Shown here piece by piece: positions 42,624 through 54,271 of a stretch of 64,000 nucleotides of DNA. This DNA is from Miltochrista miniata. Lineage: Eukaryota; Arthropoda; Insecta; Lepidoptera; Erebidae. Location of the stretch: contig OW121753.1 in the NCBI GenBank assembly GCA_933228765.1, forward strand, positions 12,710,327 through 12,774,326, in the 5' to 3' direction. Positions within the stretch are counted from its first letter, which is position 1. Each line of letters begins with the position of its first letter. Under the pieces are notes generated by a model that saw only the letters and a list, made by a program, of their open reading frames with translations, was not told the origin of the DNA and did not search any database. The position numbers were made by a program, and so were the translations under genes.

Positions 42624-45332
42624 CTAACGAGATTGCATGTGACGTAGCAAAGCGAAGATTGAGTATGCAGAATTCATTATCTGTAATGGAACACTTTACA
42701 AGTTATTAAATTACAAATATGTATGCAAATGTAAATTGTCAAGTCGGTTGTAAGTTTGTAACAGTATTCCAAAAAAAAAGTCTTAACACAATGAAATTAA
42801 GGCAACAGAGAACTTATGAAACATATAGTGTACTTAAGGTACAGTACAAGGAGCAGGTCATGCTCATGAGGCGGCGGGGCGGGAACGGGAGAGAACTCTC
42901 CCACCCGAGTTCCGCAGTCGACGACTTGGGCGCCGCCGACGTGTTTTCGCCGAAGACTGTCGGCCGCCATGACCGGGGGCCTGAGGACGGTGAGAGGGTC
43001 GCTCACCGTTCTTACAGAAGCAGGCCCATGACGGCAGCGTGACGTAAAGAATTCACGCACGCCCCCCTTAGAAGCGGGATCACACCCGAAACCCCCCAAA
43101 GACGCGGGATAGCACCCGAACCACCCCCTAGGCGAGGCCACAGTGGCGGCCGTGGGTCTGTTGGGAGTCCTGGACATCTTTCCGAAGGCTTACCCGGGGC
43201 TCCCAACCATAGACTGATGGGCGTTACGTGAGGTTTTTCAGTCGGTAGGAGTCCGGCATTGCATACATGATGGATTTTCCCTCACGTTAAAAAAAAGGTA
43301 CAGTACAAGGATTGTTTCAACACTTACTGCAGTAAAAGTCCTTAGTGATAAGATGAACATTTTACCACCAGTAATAGATAGGGGTTTATTTGCTCTCTCA
43401 ACCAATAATCGCATATTATTTTTAAACTTGCGGCATCTAGCCGTCCAGTTACAAGCATAAACCGAAAAAGATATCTGAGTACTCTGTAAAAATAAAATAA
43501 TTTTACGAATTATAACTACAATTACAAATAGATAACTACAATTATAACAACACGCTACACGTATTTCCAGTTATGTAATAAAAAAGTTATCTCCGGTATC
43601 TGAAGTAAACACACATATTGCATTTTACAACTACATAAATTATATACGAAAATGAAACTGTAGATGCTATAGACTAAAAGACCACAAAATTAGGAAAAAT
43701 TATGAACAAAATTTGATGTAACCAAAAACTATTCTGTAACGGGACGTAATTTTTATTTAAATACCTATAGTTTATCTATTTATTAATATGTAACAAAATT
43801 GGGGCGTAAATGAATAACTTACTCGTTCAATAAGTTGAGATCCATACCAGCATGGTACCATTATTTGAAGAATCATTACAATAATATACAGACACAAAAA
43901 CACTAAAAATTGAAGCGTTGCTGGCTAAAAAAGTTATAAAAGACAACTATAAAAATGCAACTTGTCGATAATGTTAATAAGAAAGATATAATGTAGATGA
44001 GAAAGAGTAATCTGTGACGTATTTGTTGAAACTTTGTAGTGTTTCATCAAATACTCTAAAATTTAGAGAAACTGATTCGATGAAGATCTTTTTTCCACTC
44101 AGTCTGGGGCTATAATATTAAATAGATATTATCTGGTATTGACTGATCTCCTGTTTCCTAGTTCATATCTGGTTTAATACCACTGGTGCTTTAACAGTTT
44201 TACTCTAATAGTGTGACTGATGACCATTGTAATGTGAAGTGTAAGAGTAATTTCTCGTTAAAAAGTTCAAAATTTAAGGACGATGTTTACCAATGTAAAT
44301 CGAAAAAGACAAACGCAAATCTTGAAAGATCCGGTACTGAACTGAATAAATAATGTCTCACTGAATGCATCTTGAATCAGCTTACAGAACCTAAAAATAA
44401 AATGTAGATAATAGTTAAAATAACATAAACTACTTATAGCACAAATAAAGAGTTGAAATACTAAACAATACTAATAATGATAAGATAGACAGAAAATACT
44501 TAACGTAAATGATATAAAAACGTATAAGATATTATTTGAACTTGCAGTAAAAAGCTTACTTGGATACTTCATCGTAATGTTTGATGCATTTATTAAGTTC
44601 AAATACAGCAGTCCTATCGGATTCGGATTTATCGTAAGAACTGTGATATAGCTTGATATTATGAGGACTGTCACATGCAGTCCTCAACTTTCTGTCTAGA
44701 ATATCCAACTGCGCAATGCCAAGAAACATTAATCCCAATAGAAAAGTATCGAAATTAACATTATACAACATGTGAGAAGTCATGCCAACACATTGGTACA
44801 CGTAAGCTGGGTATAAGAATAATGATTTATAAGTTTCTGGTATAAAAGAATATCTGCAAATAGGAAATTCTAATTCCGCTTTAAAAACCAGGAATGCTAT
44901 TAGAGGAGTAAAAAGATTTACTCCGTTAGCAACAAAAGATATTCCTGCAGTAATCTTCCAATACAGCCAGGTATTCTTCTTGGCTCTTTTAATAATTTCT
45001 GCTTCTTCCTCATTATTTGATTGAAATATATCGCTCTCCAGCATGTCAAGAATTTTACTAATATTATCTCGTTTAAATAAAAATGCTAAAACTTTCGACA
45101 CTACCGCTATGTCCATGAAATAAAATATCATTTCTTCAGCATAAATCTCCAAGTTATTTGGTAAAAAATAAAAATTGATTGTATACAATGTAATGAATAT
45201 ATATACGAAAATAAAAACGTATACTTTAGAATAATAAATATAGAATAAACTTGGATTGTCGTTCGGCCAAATAGCTAAAATTCTCAGAATTGTGAGATGT
45301 ATATTAAAACAATCTATTTGATGGTACCCCAT
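42624..45332 (-). CDS. Insect odorant receptor (7tm_6 family), five exons, 395 aa
   Basis: Ligand-gated channel subunit of olfactory neurons, expected to pair with Orco in the dendrite membrane. Exons (minus): 45332..44560, 44390..44291, 43924..43823, 43483..43328, 42680..42624 (stop TAG 42624..42626). Donors are GTAAGC, GTAAAC, GTAAGT and GTAAGT; acceptors end AG; phases are 2,0,0,0. Exon 1 opens MGYHQIDCFNIHLTILRILA and has four hydrophobic segments. Later exons give FCKLIQDAFSETLFIQFSTG, then QIMVPCWYGSQLIER, VYACNWTARCRKFKNNMRLL, and the end IMNSAYSIFALLRHMQSR, all typical of the conserved OR C-terminus (TM5..TM7). Length is normal for the family. No stop or shift, so likely functional. 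Intron 4 holds an R1-like insertion. I cannot say which OR ortholog. Confidence 0.92.
42853..43296 (+). mobile_element. R1-like LINE tail inside intron 4 of the odorant receptor
   Basis: Last codons plus full 3' UTR and short poly(A) of the R1-like family, antisense to the host gene. A perfect 15-bp duplication, ggtacagtacaagga, flanks it at 42838..42852 and 43297..43311. The two shadow frames at 42719..43042 and 42797..43177 run through it. Removing it leaves an intron of about 190 bp. Confidence 0.92.
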
Positions 45333-46729
45333 ATCTGGAATTTAACTTAAGGCGAACACGTTGTTAGTAACTCAGTTTCTTGAATGCTGTGGCATATTTT
45401 AGTGAGCTAGTTCCCAAAGTCAAAGAAGATACCTAGTTTGTAATTAGTTCAATATAATTGCGACGTTCAATTCGTATAATGAATAAGGTAGGGTGATTAA
45501 AATGCATCGTGCACAGCATAGAAAATTTTAAGTATAGTACATTTAATTTCAGGTCAAAGTAAATTAACAACGTCTAAACTAATTCGCAGGTACATTTCAA
45601 AGACGTATTTAAGTTACGTATGGGTAGTATACTAGAAAGTTCCAACGAATGTAGGTTAATTGCAAACTACGTGGTTTTTAAATGAGACGCAATTAGTGAA
45701 ATATAGGCGCCTTCAGCCGCTAATTATTACCAAAACCGATTAATGAGTTGATGTTTATAAACTGTGTTTATAATAATAATCACTTGTTATTAAGCATTAA
45801 CTTTCTTATAATTAGCAATTTATGATATTGAATTCTTGCGCTGCCGACTCTGCGAGATACTTCTAAACCCCCCATACTGTATGGGTTTATGAAAACCGAG
45901 TTTATTAATAAGTCAAGATTTAGTTACATAAGACTCTGGCTAACTTAATTTCTATTTTAGTTGGGACCTGGATTTGAACAGTCTGTTCGGCCGCCTGCGA
46001 AACGTAACTAGTGCCAAAATTCTTCTTTCTACGAAACTACTGCATCAGTGTAGCATTGATGTTGTATAATTGTTGAATATGAGCTGTTTAAAATCCTATA
46101 AAGTACCTATTACTCACTTTATAAAACAAGAACGGCAAAAGGATGTGGATTAATTGCATATTCCGCATTTTTAAATGAGATGCAATTAGCGCAGGTGAGG
46201 TTCATCCATCCAAACGGATCCAGAAATCCGTTCTAATTATGAGTTGGAAATATTTTAAGGACTTATTTATTTTCAGGACTAAGTATTACAAATGATCATG
46301 CTATATTATTTAAGACTACGTGATGCCCGCGACTTTTATCAGAATATGGCCCGAGTAGGTACCTACTCTGGCACTAGATTTTGGGCAGTACCTATTTGAG
46401 GCAAACAGATTTTTTTTATACTGTTGATTGATTGCACTTGGTAGAACCTGCTGCGTATTTTTGAATAACACCATTTTGAACTGTTCTACAATAATTATAA
46501 TTATACATCCCATTTGATTCGCCTTGCAGCTTTTTCAAAGGTATTTGCGGAACCACTCAGGTGCGACATAAATAAATATTGTGAACATAACAGGTAGTGT
46601 TATTTAATATCTAAAAATTGGCGTCTCCAATATCACCTATGACAGTGACCATTGATTATAATTTAAGTAGCACTTAACTAGAGTCTTTTTATGTATAGTT
46701 TTAGAGTACCTTTAGCACTCATTAAAAGC
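45333..46729. other. 5' flank of the odorant receptor
   Basis: No gene. Two diverged copies of a ~50-bp block (taattgca ... ttttaaatgaga.gcaattag) lie at 45652..45702 and 46143..46193. They are bounded by inverted ttaattgca/tgcaatta and may be small MITEs or duplicated upstream sequence. Confidence 0.5.
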
Positions 46730-47100
46730 TCCTAACTTGTCTGAACTGTTTAGAAGTTAGAGGGGGAGGACACACATTTTTCTCTTTTGGAAGTGTCTCT
46801 TGCGCAAACTATTCAGTTTAGAAAAAAATGATTTTAGAATCCTCAATAGCATTTTTGAAGGTTGTTGGTTTGATGAAAATAAAAAAAATTTGGGTTTAAA
46901 ATTTACTGCTTTTTTCTAGTTTTATGTGAAAATCTTAACGCAGTTCACAAAATACATCTACTTACCAAGTTTCAACAGCATAGATAGACCTTATAGTTTC
47001 GGAGAAAAGTGGGTGTGACATACGGACGGACAGACAGACAGACATGACGAATCTATAAGGGTTCTGTTTTTTGCCATTTGGCTACGGAACCCTGAAAAAG
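46730..47100 (-). repeat. Lepidopteran 'ggccggttttt' repeat, partial inverted copy
   Basis: Reverse complement of 35080..35500: ccatttggctacggaaccct, gacgaatctataagggttct, cttatagtttcggagaaaag and a cagacaga run. The terminal ggccgg end is missing. Confidence 0.7.
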
Positions 47101-47348
47101 GATAATAATATGAAACGTATACTTAGTAAGTATATTTATATTATGTAAAATGGCTGCAATTACCGTATAGCCGATAAAATGAAAATGGTTTTAAGAAAGC
47201 GTAATCGTTATAAAATACATAATGATACGTCTTCACAACACACTTATTATCACTGTAGAAAATTGGCCCTTTATATCGTCATTGTAAGATTTAAAATGTA
47301 AAGACTTTTTTAACATGAGTTGTTAGTATGCAACCGACGATCATCTTT

Positions 47349-47544
47349 ACTTTATATTATAAAGAGGAAAGATTTGATTGTTTATTTGTTTGCATCGAAT
47401 AGGCGCCGGAACTACTGGACCGATTTGAAAAATTCTTTCACTGTTGGGAAGCTACACTCTTTGCGGTGAACATAGGCTATATTTTATTCCCGTATTCCCA
47501 CGGAAACGGGAACTACGTGGGTGAAACTGCGTGACGTCCGCTAG
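47349..47544 (+). mobile_element. Helitron-like nonautonomous element, second subfamily
   Basis: Begins acttatattataaagagg-like text, includes gaactactggaccgatttga and gaacataggctatattttat, and ends gtgacgtccgCTAG at 47544 followed by T. Same end logic as the Lep1-type copies but a different body. Confidence 0.55.
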
Positions 47545-47774
47545 TTTATAATAATTTAAAGATTCTTTTCGGTAGGTAAATACACATTACAAGACACATT
47601 AATATACCAATCATTCTATCTTGTTAAGTACATAAATTGCGATAAAACACGGTCTTCAGAGGTATGTCGATTACGCCAATGAACAAAACAGTTTCAATAT
47701 TTGCTGTTGTATATGTCGCGCGTAACGAGAAGGGGGCGAAATGACCGATTTCAAGTAGCGTTAGCAAAAAGTTT

Positions 47775-48095
47775 ACCACGGCCGAGTGTCAGCACTGCGA
47801 AGACCAGAGCGATGACACGGCACTCCACACGCTGGTGGAGTGCACGGCGTGGGCGCAACAGCGCCAAGTTCTCGTAGTGGGTCTGGGCGTGGACACTCTC
47901 TCGCTCGAGACCATGGTGCGAGCCATGCTCTCCAGCGGGAGTAAGTGGGACTGCGCCGCCTCTTTCTGCGCGCAGGTCATGCTCGTGAAGGAGGCGGCGA
48001 GCCGGGTGCGGGAGAGGGCTCTCCCACCCGAGTTCCGCAGTCGGCGGCCTGGACGCCGCCGACGTGTCTTCGCCGAGGACTATCGGCCTCCATGA
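47775..48095 (+). pseudogene. R1-like LINE ORF2, last 106 codons
   Basis: Open from the insertion junction to the natural TGA at 48093..48095. Contains the complete CCHC motif (CQHCEDQSDDTALHTLVEC) and the arginine-rich tail (RSRRPGRRRRVFAEDYRPP), nearly identical to the copy at 12826..13311. No start codon or catalytic domain. Confidence 0.85.
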
Positions 48096-48431
48096 CCGGG
48101 GGTCTGAGTACGGTGAGAGGGTCGCTCACCGTCCTTACAGAAGCAGGCCCATGACGGCAGCGTAACGTGAGCAACTCACGCATGCCCCCCCCCCCCCCCT
48201 TAGAAGCGGGATAACACCCGAAACCCCCCAAAGGCGCGGGATAGCACCCGAACCACCCCCTGGGCGAGGCCGCAGTGGCGGCCGTAGGTCTGTTGTGAAT
48301 CCCGGGACATCCTTCCGAGGGCTTACCCGGGGCTCCCAACCACATTCTGTTGGGCGTTGCGTGAGGTTTTTTAGTCGGTAAGAGTCCGGCATAACATCCT
48401 CTGAGGATTTTCCCCCACGTAATAAAAAAAA
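47775..48431 (+). mobile_element. R1-like LINE, 5'-truncated copy
   Basis: C-terminal coding end, complete 3' UTR and short poly(A). An 18-bp duplication, agcgttagcaaaaagttt, flanks it at 47757..47774 and 48432..48449. A poly(C) expansion lies at 48185..48199. Confidence 0.92.
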
Positions 48432-48607
48432 AGCGTTAGCAAAAAGTTTCGAATTCAATATTAATGCATTTGTGCTTAATAATATTTTAGCTTTTTTTTT
48501 TTATTACTGTTTTATTTTATATAAGCTCGTTTGAAGAAATATTGATTTATTTAATTTCTTTTCAGTTTAACATTGTCCACTCTTTATTACGCATTTAACT
48601 ATACTGT

Positions 48608-48745
48608 ACTGATATTATAAAGAAGAAATATAATATGATTGTTTGTTCCGGGTGACATAGACTAATTTTTATTCCCGTATTTCCTGGTATAAAACCAGCT
48701 GTCAAATGTTAGGCAACGTCAGCAGCAGGTACTAAAACATTATAA
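48608..48745 (+). mobile_element. Helitron-like fragment, degraded
   Basis: gatattataaagaagaaata, tgattgtttgttccgggtga and atttttattcccgtatttcc parallel the element at 47349..47544 with internal deletion. The CTAG end is decayed. Confidence 0.4.
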
Positions 48746-48875
48746 AAACATCATACGTTATTTCATAGTGTAGGAAAACAATATTTTTAATTTATTTTGG
48801 TTACCAAATTAAAAATATTAATATTTTTTTCTTCTAAAATTTATACGTAAATATGAAGTCAAAAAAATATTATAC

Positions 48876-49135
48876 CATGCGGCATCTTCCATAGCGGCTG
48901 CCGGTGAATGGACGTTGCGAACCAAGTGGATGGCAGCGAAAGTGCTGACGCATGTTGTCTCCCACACCAAGCACATGCCATTCTTCCATGACACCAGGGT
49001 CAGACTGTCCGGGCTCTTAACGTCCTTGCGGGATAATCCAACTGGCTCAATTACGCAGGAGATTTCAGCCATCACCAATGCATCCTGGATCAATTCCTTA
49101 GGGTCATGGTGGTCAAGTTTGTACAATGTCCTTTG
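48876..49135 (-). pseudogene. Fragment of a repetitive invertebrate protein of unknown function
   Basis: The minus-strand frame reads KLDHHDPKELIQDALVMAEI, then PDSLTLVSWKNGMCLVWETT and CVSTFAAIHL. From memory, the pattern PD..TL..W..G..L.WD.T...T.A.SH is found in very many copies in arthropod and cnidarian genomes, but I cannot name its element with certainty. The W-E-T-T here where W-D-x-T is common, and the abrupt ends, point to a pseudogene. Confidence 0.45.
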
Positions 49136-50845
49136 TAGGCGAAATCAACGTTTTAAATAAACAATTTCATTTCTATCAGGAGATAAAACCGGAACAAAGA
49201 CTGAAATCCATTAATTTTCAAATCCACAAGTCAAAGCAATCAAGTATAGCATTAAAAATTACAGCGAAATTCCCTATCATACCACAGATTAATCACTGGC
49301 TGTTTAAAAATTCATGTTCATTTTCTATCCAAAAAATAGATATAGAACGTAATAATATTTTAACAATTTAGTCCCGTATTTAAGATACTTACTTGTATTA
49401 AATTATATCACAGTACAATAATATTTTTTAGCGGCTCTTGATTTTTTCGATATTATATTATCTGTATTTACCCGAACTGCCGAAGAAAGGAGGGTAATGT
49501 TTTTACTAATGACATTAAATTACCTAAATGATAACTCGGGCACACGCAACGCCCAGCCTATTCAGCAAACCTTGGTCTCAAAAACAAGCTAGGTACCCAA
49601 AGGCACTTTACGGGTAGCTGGTTTTAAAAAAAATCAGGCCTTGGTATTAAACCTTCGATCAACATTAAACTTCAAATAAGGTCCTATCTTTATACACATT
49701 TTTTCATCAATATAGATTTTTGAAATCCAACTAGTAATTCCTGGAATTCTCACAATTTAATAAAATAACTCTTAAGTACATATTATTATTTATTAATATT
49801 GATTAGTTTTAATTGTCACTGTTTCAACATAATCAACTTCACTCTCCTCTTTTAGGATAATAAGAGATAAAAATAACAGTAGCTATTCCTCACACAATCA
49901 TTTATTAGGGGTTTATTATATTGGATCGGAAGTTGTTATTGTATTAGGAAAGCAAAAGGAAAGCGGAGGCTTTATCTGTGTACTATGAACCACAATGTTG
50001 TTTCCGTGTGATGTGTACTGAATTGCTTGAACATTGAAATGATATAATGACTATCTATTGTGCTGAATCTAGATTTTTGTATCGAACTTGAAAAGAATAT
50101 AATTCTTAAACATTCTGCATTCATTGTTTTTGTATACATAAATGTCAAAGTCACTATTTCCCTCTGTTATGCTTTCACGCCCGAACCACTTATCTGATTC
50201 TTTCGAAATTTCATGCAGAGATAGACTAGAGCTGGGGAAGAAAAAAAAGGGCTTAAAATGTGAGATAAAAATCTTTTATCAACTCACCACATACTCAAAA
50301 ACATAATAGGTATGCTAGTACTTGTATACAATTTAGGAGTGAACAAATTTCACAATAAAACATCAGTTGATTTGTTAGTATTACAGTTTCTAGTTCTGTA
50401 AGCAAACGCCTAGAATGCTTACATTTTTAAATTCCTCTACACAGCCTGCTTTAAGGTACGAATTTTAAAAATATTATGGTAATACAATTTTATTTTTTAA
50501 AATCACATACAGCTGATTTACCATGCTACAAACTTCAGACGACCCTACAATCTCATCTAAAACAATAGAGGCTTTCGAAAAGCAAAGAGCCTCGGGAGCG
50601 AGGGTACATGCGCGCGTAACGAACCCTCCGATGCATACTAGGTACCTACTACTGAATAAAAATAACACACAGAACACAATCAGTTGATGCCGCCAGTAAA
50701 CGTCTGCCTTGAGGCAATAGGTACACTGTTCTGTTACAAATCATATAGACGATTTGAATGAAACGTCTGTTTTAGGAAAATGTTATCTGTAAAATAATTA
50801 TCTATTGGTTACATAACATCTTGTATACAACTTGTATGCTAGTGA
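49136..50845. other. Intergenic, nothing recognised
   Basis: Short frames at 49126, 49972 and 50474 carry no domain. No repeat family assigned. Confidence 0.45.
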
Positions 50846-50860
50846 CAATCTTACCTACCT

Positions 50861-51408
50861 TTTTTTATTGTTTAACGTGAGGGAAAAGCTAGGGTGGGAG
50901 AGTTCTCTCCCGTTCCCGCCCCGCCGTCTTTCACGAGCATGACCTGCTCGCAGAAAGAGGCGGCGCAGTCCCACTTACTCCCGCTGGAGAGCATAGCTCG
51001 CACCATGGTCTCGAGCCAGAGAGTGTCCACGTCCAGACCCACTACGAGGACCTGGCGCTGTTGCGCCCACGCCGTGCACTCCACCAGCGTGTGGAGCGCC
51101 GTGTCATTGCCGCGGTCCTCGCAGTGCTAACACTCGGCCGTGGTTTCCCAGTGTTTTCGCCACAGAGATCTACCGAAGCTACCGTGCCCGGCCAGTATCC
51201 ACCGAGAGCACCGTGTCTCCTGTCCAGCCACTCGCCCATGACCGGTCTGACGGCCGCGATTGTGGGAATCCCCCCTTTGGTTGCTCAAGTTGTACCTTTC
51301 ATGTCTCCATGGTTTCCTGGTGGAGCAGGGACCGCTGGGCCTCGATTTCTCAAGACGCAGGCCTTTGGCCCCGCTCAAGCGCCTCCTTGCGCCATCTAAA
51401 CAGTGACG
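50861..51408 (-). mobile_element. R1-like LINE, 5'-truncated and internally deleted
   Basis: A 15-bp duplication, caatcttacctacct, flanks it at 50846..50860 and 51409..51423. After the tail (aacgtgagggaaaagct) the sequence jumps straight to the coding end (agggtgggagagttctctcc), so most of the 3' UTR and the last codons are deleted. The coding part keeps the CCHC region but is frameshifted, giving broken frames at 50872..51084, 51042..51239 and 51127..51411. It extends further 5' than the 12487 copy. Confidence 0.88.
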
Positions 51409-51423
51409 CAATCTTACCTACCT

Positions 51424-52034
51424 ATATAGATTTTTTTACTTTGGAAATGCATCTTTTATGATTTCACCAAACAAACTTCGACTGAACACTTCATTTTATG
51501 TTAGAAAAGTATATCTACATAATATGGCTGTATAGAGAATTCGTTCATGCATCCACACATTGATTGAACATTTCAATTCACATTTTTGTCTCGTATAAAA
51601 TATAGGACCAATTGTAGACAAACATGTTAAACAGAATTGAATAGACCCGGGAGTAGGTATTCAATTTACGAATAAATGTTTACATGGGCTCAATCGCCTC
51701 CAGCGCGGGCCGATTGTACCCGAAGGCAATTGATTATTTATACATGGAACGAAACGAAGCGCCTAATCAAAGAAACACATTAAAATTATAAAAAAGAAAC
51801 AATGAAATATTTGCCAAAGAAATATATTTTTCAAACTACATTTTACACTTGATTTAAAGTGATAAAGAGTTGTGATAAGGAGTTCTGACTAATTAATAAA
51901 TGTCCTTCTTGATTAAAGTTTCATTTCATTAATTTTCTACTTTAGTAACAGACGCGCCCTGGTTTACCCGAGTGGAATACTGTACCTGTATCTCTCAAAC
52001 ATATTCCAGGGATTAAAAGTAGCTTTATGATTTA
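51424..52034. other. Intergenic, nothing recognised
   Basis: No supported feature. Confidence 0.4.
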
Positions 52035-52478
52035 CTAGCTGAGCCCGCAACTTCGTTTACGTCACATAAGGTGTATGAAAGGAAAGGTATTTCTTCATCA
52101 GAGTCATCAAGCAGCTGCAGCGTCTGGCAATGCGCTACAATTAAAATTTTCAAAATATCTGATTCTTAAAAGTGTTATAACTTTTTTATTTCTAAACCGA
52201 TTTACATAAAACAAACGCTAAATGTTAACTGGAGCAAACCTCAACACAATAAAAAAAACCGCATGGCAATCGGTTGAGCGGTTACTGAGATTAGCGTGCA
52301 CAACCGTACAGACAAACAGATATAGAGACATACAGACATACAGACAAACAGACAAAAATTCTAAAAATCATTGTTTTGGGTTCTATTGCGTTCATAAAGC
52401 CCCCCCTATAATATTTTTTCTTATTTATCTTCCATGTACAGACAGCGACCTGTTACGATTTTATTATATGTATATTGA
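52035..52478 (-). mobile_element. Helitron-like element, both ends present
   Basis: On the minus strand starts TCAATATACATATAATAAAA at 52478 and ends agttgcgggctcagCTAG at 52035, with flanking T/A. About 444 bp. It links the TCTATACATATAATAAA-type start with the gttgcg..CAGCTAG-type end, showing these two repeat ends belong to one family. Contains gacataca/gacaaaca microsatellite. The 95-codon frame at 52222 is incidental. Confidence 0.65.
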
Positions 52479-52550
52479 TGTGTTATTTCAAAATATGGAA
52501 TACTTATAATAATATAATATATCCATCTACCGAATTTTAGCCAGATACGT

Positions 52551-53316
52551 TAAAGCCCCTGCTACACGGTTTCAAACGGTGGTTTGAAACACTGTTTTAA
52601 AACAGTGTAGATAGTAGTTTTTAGCCAAATTTCATTTGACCTTTAAACGCCCTTGGCAGCAAGACTTGCGGTTGAAACCACTGGTAGAAGCGTCGGTTTA
52701 AAACTTGTTTGAAATCGTCTAGCCGCTTGTTTAAAACCTCGCGAACGACAGTCTCGATGCAGCGGTGAGCGCAGGCAGACGCACGCGACGACTCAGAAAT
52801 AAAAGCGTGGAATATTTTAGCCACTAAATTAAAAGATATTGACCCAACGGCCAACGTCGCGTCTGCTAAAAAGCAGATAGACAATCTAAAAATTTCTATA
52901 AGCCTTTCTCCAACAGATAAAATATCTGGTCTCATGTTTGTGTCTTTTTTACCTAAAAATGGCCCCACCTTGGAAAAATGGCCTTCTTTATCTATTCTTA
53001 GAAAGTTATATACTTATGTCATCAAAGTCCAGTACCTAGGTTTATTAAGTTCATATGACTAAGGGTTAATCTCTCCTTTAACCATCGCTTCATTAAAAGA
53101 GCAAGAACCCCAATTTTTTGTTCTTTAGATAGGTAAGGCGCCTGGAAGCTATTGTAGTGATCGAATATACGGTGCGAGCGTAGAGACGTCCTATTCACGC
53201 AACGTTCCATAAAACACTGATGGTTTTAAACACGTTTTAAACCGTGTAGCCGGCAAAGCGAAAATCAATATTTTCTGTTTCAAACCACCGTTTGAAACCG
53301 TGTAGCACATGCTTTA
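52551..53316. mobile_element. TIR DNA transposon, ~766 bp, PIF/Harbinger-like candidate
   Basis: 40-bp terminal inverted repeats (52551..52590 and 53277..53316) with three mismatches; core tgctacacggtttcaaacgg. Flanks allow a TA or TTA target duplication. Inner subterminal copies of gttttaaaac/gtgtag motifs are present. A plus-strand stretch near 52796..52905 translates as EIKAWNILATKLKD ... AKKQIDNLKISI, reminiscent of a MADF/Myb-like domain, which accompanies Harbinger transposases, but it is broken. Minus-strand frames 52621..52968 and 53022..53210 show no known domain. Nonautonomous or decayed. Confidence 0.7.
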
Positions 53317-53400
53317 GCCGATAGAGCGTGACTAAGTAACAAACATCCAAACATTTTGACAAACTTTCATATCAACAATATTAGCAGGATTGAACAACTA
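53317..53400 (-). mobile_element. Helitron-like fragment, degraded
   Basis: gccgatagagcgtgactaag followed by taacaaacatccaaacattt matches the conserved inner block of the Lep1-type copies. Directly abuts the TIR transposon, which may have inserted into it. Confidence 0.5.
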
Positions 53401-54171
53401 TCGGAATCAAATAAAGGTACCCAATCTAATGTCATTTATTTTAGGGTTCAGATTTTATTCAGTTCAGACAGAAATTTTATGTACTGCATTGATAAAACTA
53501 TACGTAGGTACCTACATATTATTTAATCTGTGGTATTAGTTAGTTAGTAGTAAATTCGTTGTATGCCAGGATCGTAGCAAGTGGAAAGCCATAGTCTCTG
53601 CTTACCCCGATGGGGGACAAGCGTGATTATATGTATGTATGTATAGTCTTTTTCTGGACAGCTCAGCAATCATGTAAACATGTCATGTTTTGACAGAAGT
53701 TGTCTATGATCATAGTGTTGTAACTAAACTGATTCTAATTATGTAAGTAATCATTGAGTTATATCTAGTTCACCGTACATTCATTTACTTCGGTTAATCA
53801 ATCGCCAAATTCATCAAATCATGTAATTCGGTATATCTATATATATTATGTGCAATAACTTTTTATATTAATTTAATTAAAGGATCTTTAAAAAAAAAGA
53901 AACTTTTAGAAAATTTAATAGTATAATCATTTATTTACAATAGTAAATTAGTTTAGGCATGATAAAATGTGTAGACGCCTCGTTGGCTGCTCGCCGTTCT
54001 TACAGAAGCAGACTAAGACATTTTGAGAGATTTCTAATGTGGGGTTTTTAAATCCAAAGAAAGGGAAGTATGCCATTATAATGACATGGTGACAGGTATA
54101 TTCGAAGCAAAGTAGTAAAAAATTATAGCTTTTTGAACAAGCGCAATAAAAGCACATTAGGTCACAAAATT
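53401..54171. other. Intergenic with small repeat scraps
   Basis: 53600..53650 resembles the tcacgcctttatcccc family end plus an atgt microsatellite. 53980..54010 (gctgctcgccgttcttacag) is a ~25-bp R1-like UTR scrap. No gene. Confidence 0.4.
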
Positions 54172-54270
54172 TGATAAAAAAGACGTGTGGCACTCGGGGA
54201 CTGCCGCGGTAAAGCTATTACATAGCATTTTTTACCAACTATGCTAGTATAATTATTTCTATATAAGAAT
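54172..54270 (+). repeat. Unclassified repeat, inverted copy of 1..111
   Basis: Strong match (gactgccgcggtaaagctat, tacatagcattttttaccaa). It ends where a Helitron-like element starts at 54272, consistent with that element having inserted here. Confidence 0.6.
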
Positions 54271-54271
54271 A

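Noticed and set aside
44471..44674. 67-codon minus-strand frame overlapping the odorant receptor
   Set aside because: Out-of-frame shadow over the exon 1 end and intron 1.
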